NCBI RefSeq assembly: GCF_018882205.1
Contig: NZ_JACVOU010000005.1
Location: 124,001 to 188,000 of the forward strand
Direction of reading: 5' to 3'
DNA from: Polynucleobacter bastaniensis
GTDB lineage: Bacteria > Pseudomonadota > Gammaproteobacteria > Burkholderiales > Burkholderiaceae
Length of the DNA: 64,000 nt
Shown: positions 17,789 through 25,222 of the stretch, one piece after another
Layout: every line of letters begins with the position of its first letter
How positions within the stretch are numbered: the first letter of the stretch is position 1
The notes under the pieces: model-generated
Seen by the model: only the letters and a program-made list of their open reading frames with translations
Database searches by the model: none
What the model was told of the DNA's origin: nothing
Position numbers and translations under genes: made by a program

Positions 17789-18202
17789 ATGTCTTTTAAT
17801 CTTCACAACGACCAAGAAGAAAGCGGCATTATGGCCGAAATCAATATGACTCCGATGGTGGATGTCATGTTGGTGCTCCTCATCATCTTCATCATTACTC
17901 TGCCAGTCATTCAGCAGGCGGTGAAGGTTGAGTTGCCCAAAGCCAATAGCGTACGCAATGAAGTCAAACCAGAGTCAGTACAGCTTTCGATTGACGCTCA
18001 AGGTCAAATATTTTGGAATAGCACACCAATTGATTTAAAAACTTTTGATGGCTATGCAGAAAAAGCTGCTCAGAAGGAGCCGCAGCCAGAAATCAATTTA
18101 CGTGCTGATAAGTCAGTGAAGTATGAATATGTTGCTCAGGTATTAGCCGCATCCCGACGCGCTGGCTTAACCAAGCTCGGATTTGTAACTGAACCTAATT
18201 AA
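17789..18202 (+). CDS. exbD: ExbD biopolymer transport protein
   Basis: A 137-residue ExbD/TolR family protein with a short cytoplasmic N-terminus, one membrane helix and a periplasmic domain. The key INMTPMVDVMLVLLIIF segment (about residues 19-35) contains the proton-carrying Asp of the family. It is the last gene of murI-tonB-exbB-exbD and ends convergently to an exported unknown, with a 20-base gap and no evident hairpin. Confidence 0.93.
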   Translation: MSFNLHNDQEESGIMAEINMTPMVDVMLVLLIIFIITLPVIQQAVKVELPKANSVRNEVKPESVQLSIDAQGQIFWNSTPIDLKTFDGYAEKAAQKEPQPEINLRADKSVKYEYVAQVLAASRRAGLTKLGFVTEPN

Positions 18203-18222
18203 GGCTGATTAGCAGCAGTACA

Positions 18223-18654
18223 TTACTCTTGATAAATCTTTGTACCCTCGCCTAGAGTTACGGAGAGAATTCCACCTTTAACCGTCTGCATCTTTCTTAG
18301 TTGGCCCGTTGGGCGATTAATCGCGGTCAACGTGATTACGGAACCAGCGCCATACTGAACACCATCAAAACTTTCTGGAGGAAATTGTGATTCCATTGAA
18401 ATGAGGACCGTGTAGTCATCAATGAGGATGCTTTTGACAGTTTGCTGACCCAACTCGCTAACCCGGTCTAAATCTCGGTCATCAATAAAGACTTTGGCCT
18501 TCTGACTTTTTGAGGCAGCCATGACTTTGAGCTGATAAGTTTCAGTGTAGTTATTTTCCGAACGCTCACAAGTAAAAACCAAGGGGTCTGCAGCCAAACT
18601 GGGGGTGGCACCTAAAAGCAAGGGTAGCAAGAAGAGAAAGTAGAAATATTTCAA
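18223..18654 (-). CDS. Exported protein of unknown function
   Basis: A 143-residue protein with a clear signal peptide (MKYFYFLFLLPLLLGATPSLA, cleavage near residue 21). The mature part has one cysteine (VFTCERSENN) and reads as beta-rich with alternating charged and hydrophobic residues; no family is recognised. It is read from a point 21 bases downstream of tRNA-Leu on the same strand and could be co-transcribed with it. Confidence 0.75.
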   Translation of the reverse strand: MKYFYFLFLLPLLLGATPSLAADPLVFTCERSENNYTETYQLKVMAASKSQKAKVFIDDRDLDRVSELGQQTVKSILIDDYTVLISMESQFPPESFDGVQYGAGSVITLTAINRPTGQLRKMQTVKGGILSVTLGEGTKIYQE

Positions 18655-18675
18655 GGATGCCTGAAATCAATCGAT

Positions 18676-18764
18676 TGGTGCCCGAGGCCGGAATCGAACC
18701 GGCACGACTTTTTTGAGTCGGCAGATTTTAAATCTGCTGTGTCTACCGATTTCACCACTCGGGC
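18676..18764 (-). tRNA. tRNA-Leu (anticodon UAA)
   Basis: On the minus strand, acceptor GCCCGAG pairs with CTCGGGC, followed by discriminator A and encoded CCA. The anticodon stem GCAGA/TCTGC closes a 7-base loop TTTAAAA presenting UAA. The T arm is CCGGTTCGATTCCGG, and the long variable arm (GACTCAAAAAAGTC) is class II as expected for leucine. The length is 89 bases. Confidence 0.95.
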
Positions 18765-18897
18765 TCGCACGAGCAATAAAGCCGTACTAAATAAATCAAG
18801 ACAAATACAATTTTAGCATGCGAGCCCTATCGGAGGCGGCAAGCCTGCTTTGATCAAGCCTGGGGTCTAGTTCAAGCAAACCCACTAAACTATTACT

Positions 18898-21363
18898 ATG
18901 AAAATACCTACGCCAAGCTCAGGTCTTAAATCTGCCTTTAAAGGTATCTTTTTGCTTAGTTCTGCAGCTCTAGTCCTGATCATCGCTGCTGGAATAATCT
19001 ACTTAATCTCCGCTCAAACGAATCCTTCTGGCAAGCGGATCATTAAGTCCCTCGGGGATTCCGTTTCGATTACCTTTGATGAGAGTGACATTCCCCATAT
19101 TCAGGCAAAGAGCTCTACTGATGCACTCTTTGCCTTAGGCTATTTGCATGCTAGTGAACGATCCTGGCAAATGGAAATTAATCGCCGACTAGCCAGTGGG
19201 CGGCTCTCTGAAATCCTGGGGAAAGATACTGTCGGAATCGATCGCTTTATTCGGACACTGGGTATTAAGCACGCTGCAGAAAAACAGTTCGATCACTACC
19301 CTATTGCTACTAAGCGATTACTTCAGTCTTATGCGGATGGCGTTAACACTGGTAATGCACACTTAGGCTGGGCCCTGCCAGTTGAATACTTTTTAACTGG
19401 ATCTAAACCAGGGCATTGGTCACCTACTGATAGCGTGGCGTGGATGTTGATGATGGCGCTCGATCTTGGCGGTAACTGGCAAAAAGAATTGCAACGCCTT
19501 GAACTCTCCCAGTTTTTAACTACCCAGCAGGTATGGGAAGTGATGCCAGCATATACACCGGGTGAGCCTGTGAGTAATGTTGACTTTGTCAAAATGTATC
19601 GAGATATCAATGTCTTTAATCCCAATCCACTCGCAAGAGATCAAAAGTCGACTAAACTACCTGCAACTGAATTAGCTGTCAATGAGGTTCCGGGCGGCAA
19701 GGAGGGCATCGGATCGAATAATTGGGCACTGAGCGGGAAACTGACGGCCTCAGGCAAGCCCTTGCTGGCAAACGACCCTCATCTAGGTCTATCAGCGCCT
19801 GCAATTTGGTATGTGGCCCACATAGATGCGCCAGGCCTCAATGTCATTGGTGCGACCCTCCCTGGTATTCCAGGAGTGGTATTGGGCAGGACTGATAAGT
19901 TTGCCTGGAGCTTTACGAATACCGGCCCTGATGTTCAGGATTTATATATTGAGCAGCTCGATGCGAAAAATCCAGGAGTTTATCGAGGGCCCGAGGGCCC
20001 ACTAGCTTTTAAAGTTCGCCAGGAAATAATCGATATCAAAGGCGAGCCTCCACTACGCTTCTTAGTCAAAGAAACACGGCATGGCCCAGTGATTTCTGAA
20101 TCGTATGCACGGGCCAAGCGGGTGATCGATACCGATCGCTTTGTTTTAGCTTTACGCTGGACTGCCTTGGATATTGAAAATCAATCTGTAGCTGGCTTGC
20201 TGGATATGAATCACGCCAAAGATTTAGGAACATTTAAGCAAGCACTACGCAAAAACTATGCGCCAATGCAAAACGTGGTGATGGCAGATGTAGATGGAAA
20301 TATTTCTTATCAAGCGGCCGGTGTCGCACCCAAACGCACTTTGCATCAAGGACTGTATGGAGTGGCACCAGCATTAGGCTGGGAAAAGCAATATGACTGG
20401 GCTGGATACATCCCCTTTGAACAATTACCCAATAGCAATAATCCTGACTCAAATTGGATTGCTACGGCTAACCAAAAAATCATTGCGAATAATGATCCGA
20501 ATCCACTGACTGGCGACTGGGAGCTGCCAACTCGCTACGACAGAATTGTGGAGCTCATTAAGGGCAGATCAACGCACGACTTCGCTTCCATGCAAGCAAT
20601 GCAAGCAGACACTCTATCTTTGGGTGCCACACCATTATTAGAATTATTTAAATCAGCGCAATCAACACATCCGCTAGCCCAACAAGCAATTGAGCTCAGC
20701 AAGAACTTTGATGGGGATATGAAAATCGATAGCGCTGGTGCACTGATATTTAATGCCTGGGCCGACCAACTCTCACGTAAACTCTTCTCGCGCTTAGGAT
20801 ATTTGTTTACCGAGAATTACGGTACACGCAGCTTTAGACATGCTCTAATTTTGCAATTACAAAATCCAAATAGTCCTTGGTGTAATGATCCCAAAACTGA
20901 ACAGATTGAGAGTTGTGCTGACACTTCAAATGCAGCGTTTGATAAAGCGCTTGAACAACTGAGTACACAATTTGGCAACAACCCTAAAAATTGGGTTTGG
21001 GGGAATGCGCACATCGCAGTTTCAGAGCATCGTCCATTGAGCAAGGTGCCATTCCTGGGAAGTCTCTTTAATCTAACGCAAGCTTTTCCTGGTGATAGCT
21101 TTAGCATCAATGTGGGACTCCTCGAACTACTGAGAGCTGACAACCCTTTTGAAACTAAGCAGGCACCAAGCCTGCGGACGGTTTATGACTTATCGGATTT
21201 AGAGCAATCCCTCTTTATTTATCAATCTGGACAGTCTGGCTGGGTACAGAACAAGCTTTATCGCAATATGAGTGCACTCTGGGCTCGAAATGAATACCTA
21301 CCCCTGCAAATGAAACCCCAAAAGGTCGGGCGTCAACTAGATCTGGCTATTAAGGAGAAATAA
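18898..21363 (+). CDS. Penicillin acylase family Ntn-hydrolase
   Basis: An 821-residue precursor of the penicillin/AHL acylase family: an N-terminal membrane anchor or signal (about residues 13-38), an alpha chain, a spacer, then an autoprocessing site at GIG-Ser273-NNW, where the serine becomes the N-terminal nucleophile of the beta chain. The NDPHLGLSAPAIWY segment downstream is typical of the beta subunit. Family members hydrolyse amide bonds in beta-lactams, acyl-homoserine lactones or other acylated amines in the periplasm. The natural substrate cannot be read from sequence. It is a single gene without a quorum-sensing gene nearby. Confidence 0.92.
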   Translation: MKIPTPSSGLKSAFKGIFLLSSAALVLIIAAGIIYLISAQTNPSGKRIIKSLGDSVSITFDESDIPHIQAKSSTDALFALGYLHASERSWQMEINRRLASGRLSEILGKDTVGIDRFIRTLGIKHAAEKQFDHYPIATKRLLQSYADGVNTGNAHLGWALPVEYFLTGSKPGHWSPTDSVAWMLMMALDLGGNWQKELQRLELSQFLTTQQVWEVMPAYTPGEPVSNVDFVKMYRDINVFNPNPLARDQKSTKLPATELAVNEVPGGKEGIGSNNWALSGKLTASGKPLLANDPHLGLSAPAIWYVAHIDAPGLNVIGATLPGIPGVVLGRTDKFAWSFTNTGPDVQDLYIEQLDAKNPGVYRGPEGPLAFKVRQEIIDIKGEPPLRFLVKETRHGPVISESYARAKRVIDTDRFVLALRWTALDIENQSVAGLLDMNHAKDLGTFKQALRKNYAPMQNVVMADVDGNISYQAAGVAPKRTLHQGLYGVAPALGWEKQYDWAGYIPFEQLPNSNNPDSNWIATANQKIIANNDPNPLTGDWELPTRYDRIVELIKGRSTHDFASMQAMQADTLSLGATPLLELFKSAQSTHPLAQQAIELSKNFDGDMKIDSAGALIFNAWADQLSRKLFSRLGYLFTENYGTRSFRHALILQLQNPNSPWCNDPKTEQIESCADTSNAAFDKALEQLSTQFGNNPKNWVWGNAHIAVSEHRPLSKVPFLGSLFNLTQAFPGDSFSINVGLLELLRADNPFETKQAPSLRTVYDLSDLEQSLFIYQSGQSGWVQNKLYRNMSALWARNEYLPLQMKPQKVGRQLDLAIKEK

Positions 21364-21442
21364 GCTGGGGGAGTTTAGAATAATTCTTAAGATACCAACT
21401 AGAATCTGAACTTATATTAATAATAATGCCACAACGCCACAT

Positions 21443-21853
21443 ATGATGAAAAAAATATACACACTCACTATTTTTACCACCTTATCCTTATTACCTTTCT
21501 CTAGCAGCTTTGCTGAGTGGAAAGAGTTAGGAGCAAATGCAGTGATGGTGGTGTATGTTGATCTTGATACGATAAGCACCTCCGGTGAAAAAGCACAAAT
21601 CATGTCCATGCTCGACTTGAAGAAGCCGGGTGTTAATCCAAAAACAAAACAGCCCGTTAGCTCAATCATCGGTATCAATGAGTACAACTGCCCAGCCATT
21701 AGCTACCGCCCAATCGAATACAAAGAGTTCGCTGGCAATAAAGGTAGCGGTAAGGTAGTTTCAGATAACAAAACTCCCAATAGTGAATTTGAGCCCGTGG
21801 TAAGCGAGTCTTGGGCTGCTGGAGTTTTCAACGTTGTTTGCCAGCGTAAATAA
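21443..21853 (+). CDS. Surface-adhesin E-like exported protein
   Basis: A 136-residue protein with a signal peptide (cleavage near SSFA, residue 24) followed by a small beta-rich domain: WKELGANAVMVVYVDLDTI, KAQIMSMLDLKKPG, INEYNCPAISYRPIEYKEF and a C-terminal VVSESWAAGVFNVVCQ. The two cysteines could form a disulfide. The pattern resembles the surface-adhesin E family common in betaproteobacteria. Function here is unproven. Its 3' end overlaps the following lipoprotein frame by 20 bases. Confidence 0.7.
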   Translation: MMKKIYTLTIFTTLSLLPFSSSFAEWKELGANAVMVVYVDLDTISTSGEKAQIMSMLDLKKPGVNPKTKQPVSSIIGINEYNCPAISYRPIEYKEFAGNKGSGKVVSDNKTPNSEFEPVVSESWAAGVFNVVCQRK

Positions 21854-22241
21854 ACATCTCATTTTGAATACCCCTCAAAACAGTCCCAACCCATCGGGCT
21901 GGTCTGTTTTTGGAGGTTTAGTTCTCTGCCTCAATTTGGGTGGTTGTGCTGCGCCATTACTGGCTTTAGGAGGATCTGCCACTACAGCTGCAAGCTCTGC
22001 AGGCTCAGTAGTAGTATCGGCAGCAGTAGCGAATCCCTCGACTGCAGCTAGCGCTATCTCCACTGTGACTACTGGTAAATCCCCTTTAGAGCATGCCGCC
22101 TCAGCGGCAACTAAGCAAGATTGTAATTTTCTGAATGCCTTAGGGCCAAAGCCAATTTGCTCGGATATTCCCGTTCCTAAAATTAAAGATATGAGCGAAT
22201 CCTATCCGGGACCAGCAGATAGAGTGCCTACCGCCAAATAA
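21834..22241 (+). CDS. Putative lipoprotein
   Basis: A 135-residue frame with a hydrophobic stretch ending in the lipobox LGGC (Cys38), then an Ala/Ser/Thr-rich segment and a tail with two cysteines (KQDCNFLNALGPKPICSD). The start is uncertain: TTG at 21834 with GGAG nine bases upstream is chosen, since no ATG exists before the hydrophobic stretch. It overlaps the adhesin-like gene, suggesting coupled expression. The last 50 residues, ending PIPVPKIKDM-type sequence and PTAK, look like a conserved small envelope protein, but no function is recognised. Confidence 0.6.
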   Translation: MFASVNKHLILNTPQNSPNPSGWSVFGGLVLCLNLGGCAAPLLALGGSATTAASSAGSVVVSAAVANPSTAASAISTVTTGKSPLEHAASAATKQDCNFLNALGPKPICSDIPVPKIKDMSESYPGPADRVPTAK

Positions 22242-22289
22242 GCAATCTAAAATTGCATCCCACAAGCAATCCTTCTCTTATTTAAAGTC

Positions 22290-23144
22290 ATGACTACAGA
22301 AAATTACTACCTCACACTGACCTGCCCCAATAGACCGGGTATTGTTGCAGCCGTTTCAACTTACATCTTTGAATTAGGTGGCGATATTGAGGAAGCTCAG
22401 CAATTTGATGACAAGGCTTCCAAACGATTCTTCATGCGCGTGAGCTTTAGCTGCGGTACGGATAGCCAATCTCTGAAGGCTGGCTTTGTAGAAATTGCTA
22501 AGCGCTTTGATCTTACTTGGAACTTGCGCTCTGTAAAAGATTTGAAGCGTGTGCTAATCATGGCATCCAAGCTAGATCATTGCTTGGTAGACCTTCTCTA
22601 TCGTTGGCGTATTGGTGAGTTGCCAATGATTATCAGTGGAATTATCTCTAATCATCCGCGTGAGGTTTACTCTAGTATTGATTTTGCGGATATTCCGTTT
22701 TATCACTTACCGGTTACGCCAGAGACGAAGTCAGAGCAAGAGATGAAGCTCCTTGAGATTGCTACTGATGCAAAAGTCGACATGGTTATTTTGGCTCGCT
22801 ACATGCAAATTCTGTCGGATGATTTATCCACGAAATTATCCGGTCGCTGCATCAACGTTCACCACTCATTCTTGCCAAGCTTTAAAGGTGCTAAGCCTTA
22901 CCATCAAGCCCATGCTCGCGGCATTAAGTTGATTGGTGCAACCGCACACTTTGTGACGAGTGATTTAGATGAAGGTCCGATCATTGAGCAAGACGTCACT
23001 CGTGTTACACATGGCGATACGCCTGAAGACTTAGTGCGTAAGGGCAGAGATTTGGAGCGCACCGTACTCTCACGCGCCCTGCGTTACTACTTGCATGACC
23101 GTGTCTTAATTAACGGCGCGACTTCAGTAGTCTTTTCAGACTAA
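22290..23144 (+). CDS. purU: Formyltetrahydrofolate deformylase PurU
   Basis: PurU hydrolyses 10-formyl-THF to THF and formate, balancing one-carbon pools. The 284-residue protein has an N-terminal ACT domain (about 5-80: CPNRPGIVAAVSTYIFELGGDIEEAQQF) and a formyltransferase-fold domain with NVHHSFLPSFKGAKPYHQAH, GATAHFV and DEGPIIEQD, covering the catalytic Asn, His and Asp of the family. It converges on soxA with only 7 bases between stops. The formate it releases is the substrate of the formate dehydrogenase encoded about 15 kb away. Confidence 0.95.
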   Translation: MTTENYYLTLTCPNRPGIVAAVSTYIFELGGDIEEAQQFDDKASKRFFMRVSFSCGTDSQSLKAGFVEIAKRFDLTWNLRSVKDLKRVLIMASKLDHCLVDLLYRWRIGELPMIISGIISNHPREVYSSIDFADIPFYHLPVTPETKSEQEMKLLEIATDAKVDMVILARYMQILSDDLSTKLSGRCINVHHSFLPSFKGAKPYHQAHARGIKLIGATAHFVTSDLDEGPIIEQDVTRVTHGDTPEDLVRKGRDLERTVLSRALRYYLHDRVLINGATSVVFSD

Positions 23145-23151
23145 TCTCTTT

Positions 23152-23937
23152 TTAAGGCCGAACCCCTGGAGTTTCCAGGGGCATGCCTCTGGCTCGCCAC
23201 ATCAGAAATAACTCTAATTGAGCCATCTCTTGCGAGCCATATTCAAACTGTTTAGCACGAACACCGCTCATACAGTTCCGTAAACGCCTTTGTAAAGATC
23301 CCATAGTCTGCCATTCAATTCGGTAAATTGGGTAGGCAGTTGGGTGACCCTGAGGAATCAGGCTTCCCCCTAGTTTTAAGCCAGCGCGATCTTGATGACA
23401 TTGGGCGCAAGATAAATTGAGCTGACCCATTCTTGTATTAAAGAACTGATGGCCTTGTTGCAGGTCTTTTTTGTTCTGAGGTGTTTCTTCAACAGCGATT
23501 GGCAAACCCTTGGATTGAGTTGCTACAAATGTCGTTAACGCTAGGAGCTCTTTACTCTCATAAGCGAGTGCAGGGGCCTCTTGTCGTGATGTACGACATT
23601 GATTAATTTGCCCCTCTAAGGTCTGCAACTTTCCTTTCTGCATCTTTGGAAACTGCGTTGCCACACCAGCCATCTTTTGCCCACTATCACCGTGACAGGA
23701 TGCACAAGATACATTCTTGTTACCGATCTTTTCTTTCCACAGGCTGTGACCATCCATGACCCAAAATGCAGCGGGATTGAGATTGGAGTCATCTTGCATT
23801 GCCCGATTCTCCGGTGTCATCAGGTGATAGCTTGATTGCCGAGTATCTTTTGGAGCTTCTAGTGCTTGGCTGGAATCAACTCCAATCAAAATGACTAATA
23901 AGGGCAATACACGAAGGCAGAAAACAAACAGATTCAC
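23152..23937 (-). CDS. soxA: Sulfur-oxidation cytochrome SoxA (diheme)
   Basis: SoxA with SoxX forms the c-type cytochrome that joins thiosulfate to the SoxY cysteine in the periplasm. The 261-residue protein has a signal peptide and two cytochrome domains, each with a heme motif: CASCH (about residue 78) and CAQCH (about 178). Each domain also has a later cysteine (INQCRTSR and LRNCMSGVRA), the second being the usual active-site heme ligand position. It is the last gene of the operon; its start overlaps the soxZ stop. soxB, which normally follows, is absent: purU converges 7 bases away. Confidence 0.9.
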   Translation of the reverse strand: MNLFVFCLRVLPLLVILIGVDSSQALEAPKDTRQSSYHLMTPENRAMQDDSNLNPAAFWVMDGHSLWKEKIGNKNVSCASCHGDSGQKMAGVATQFPKMQKGKLQTLEGQINQCRTSRQEAPALAYESKELLALTTFVATQSKGLPIAVEETPQNKKDLQQGHQFFNTRMGQLNLSCAQCHQDRAGLKLGGSLIPQGHPTAYPIYRIEWQTMGSLQRRLRNCMSGVRAKQFEYGSQEMAQLELFLMWRARGMPLETPGVRP

Positions 23938-24263
23938 GAAACAGTAATTTGCGCTTGATTTACTGCCTCATAGCCACCATCTCCTACCCACTTGAATACA
24001 AGAGTACCGGAAGCTACTGCCTCGGTAGTAAAAATAATGAGGGGGTTAGCGCCAGTACCTGGATAAAAATCTGATCTGAATACTTCCTCGCCGTTGTATT
24101 GACAAGTAAAGAGTTGAATGATGTCGCGTGGAATCCGCTTGCCATCTTCAGTGTATCGATAGCCCGTTTCCATATCGTGCTGGGCGATTGCCCGAATTTC
24201 AATAATGGTACCTTTTTTTGCCTGGGCTGGCATCGTGATACCTGTGCGGGAGGTCTTACTCAT
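23934..24263 (-). CDS. soxZ: Thiosulfate oxidation carrier protein SoxZ
   Basis: SoxZ pairs with SoxY to carry sulfur intermediates between Sox enzymes. From the ATG at 24263 (GGAG five bases upstream) it has 109 residues, the normal length, with an immunoglobulin-like fold: GTIIEIRAIAQHDMETGYRY, IPRDIIQLFTCQYNGEEVF, DFYPGTGANPLIIF and FKWVGDGGYEAVNQAQI. A longer frame to 24317 would overlap soxY and is not needed. It overlaps soxY by ATGA upstream and soxA by 4 bases downstream, so the three are translationally coupled. Confidence 0.92.
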   Translation of the reverse strand: MSKTSRTGITMPAQAKKGTIIEIRAIAQHDMETGYRYTEDGKRIPRDIIQLFTCQYNGEEVFRSDFYPGTGANPLIIFTTEAVASGTLVFKWVGDGGYEAVNQAQITVS

Positions 24264-24745
24264 ATCATCTCCGTGCAGGCTGACAGAGTTACCAGGGTAT
24301 CGGCATATCCCCGCCAAAAACTACCGTCACTCATTTGTGCAATAGCCCATACCCGTTGTGAGTCTGCCAACCTCACGCGAGTTGTTAACTCAGCGCGCCC
24401 AGAACGGGGTGTGAAATACGCAGTAAAAATATTAGGGGATGGATTCTCTTCAGCAATCACATGCACTGCCTTAACGTAATCATTTGCTGTCATGGGGCTT
24501 TCTATAGAGAGCTTGAGAACCACCAAGTTGCCGCTCTCCACCAAAGGCGGAATCACCAAGTTCACTCGGCCATCACGAATCGTGTTGGAGCCGGCAATTT
24601 TTGCGATCGCTTCCATTGCCTCTGGCTTTTTAGCCATCGTCAAACTCGGAGCCATCCAACTAGATAGGCCAAAAAGACCCAGCGCAGATAAATACGTACG
24701 TCGACTCACCTTGATGGGGTTTGAACTCGGATTGAACTCAGTCAT
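24260..24745 (-). CDS. soxY: Thiosulfate oxidation carrier protein SoxY (atypical C-terminus)
   Basis: SoxY carries sulfur substrate on a cysteine at the tip of a flexible C-terminal arm. The 161-residue protein has a Tat-like signal (SRRTYLSALGLFGLSSW, from about residue 14) and the SoxY domain from about 50 to 150. The classical ending is Gly-Gly-Cys-Gly-Gly. Here the chain ends TLSACTEMI, so the single cysteine (Cys157) is kept but the flanking glycines are replaced and four residues follow it. Neither other frame restores the motif. The gene lies between soxX and soxZ and overlaps soxZ. Confidence 0.86.
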   Translation of the reverse strand: MTEFNPSSNPIKVSRRTYLSALGLFGLSSWMAPSLTMAKKPEAMEAIAKIAGSNTIRDGRVNLVIPPLVESGNLVVLKLSIESPMTANDYVKAVHVIAEENPSPNIFTAYFTPRSGRAELTTRVRLADSQRVWAIAQMSDGSFWRGYADTLVTLSACTEMI

Positions 24746-24768
24746 ATTGATTTCGTAATTACAGTTAG

Positions 24769-25203
24769 TTATTGAAGGCTTACTAAAAAAGCTACAACAT
24801 CTTCTATCTCTTGGCCAGTAAGAATAGTCTGATCGAGAAATTTGGGTGCCACACGACTCAGACCAGTGCTGCGATAGTAAGCCGGCATGATGCTGCTTGG
24901 ATTCAAGCGGGCTGGATCAACTAATCGAGCTCGCAATTGAGCTGGAGTGGATTGACCCACACTAGCAAGCAAGTCTGGCGCCAGATTACCCTGAAAGCGC
25001 TCTTCCGGAAATGGCCCACTGTGACACAGCAAACATAAACCGACTTGACGACTGGCCACAATCGCGCGCCCCTTTACAGCATCACCTGGAGAAGAAGTCA
25101 GGGGATTCACAATCGAATCCCCTGCCCAAGTCTGAGAGTAAGCTAAGCAAGGCAGGAAAAGAGTCGAGCTTCCTAGCAATAAAGCTACTAGCGCTCGTCT
25201 CAT
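24769..25203 (-). CDS. soxX: Sulfur-oxidation cytochrome SoxX
   Basis: SoxX is the monoheme partner of SoxA. The 144-residue protein has a signal peptide (cleavage near residue 23), one heme-binding CLLCH motif (about residues 57-61) and a distal methionine candidate in SSIMPAYYR. The C-terminus ends with the typical TGQEIEDVVAFLVSLQ cytochrome c helix. It lies 19 bases after the molybdenum hydroxylase gene and 23 bases before soxY in a single operon. SoxX might receive electrons from either the Sox reaction or the hydroxylase; the latter is speculative. Confidence 0.88.
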   Translation of the reverse strand: MRRALVALLLGSSTLFLPCLAYSQTWAGDSIVNPLTSSPGDAVKGRAIVASRQVGLCLLCHSGPFPEERFQGNLAPDLLASVGQSTPAQLRARLVDPARLNPSSIMPAYYRSTGLSRVAPKFLDQTILTGQEIEDVVAFLVSLQ

Positions 25204-25222
25204 TCCTGTTTGCCCATAGCCA

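Noticed and set aside
24256..24290. A frameshift destroying a GGCGG ending in SoxY
   Set aside because: Neither alternative frame encodes the motif and the stop forms a normal ATGA overlap with soxZ, so the ending looks genuine.
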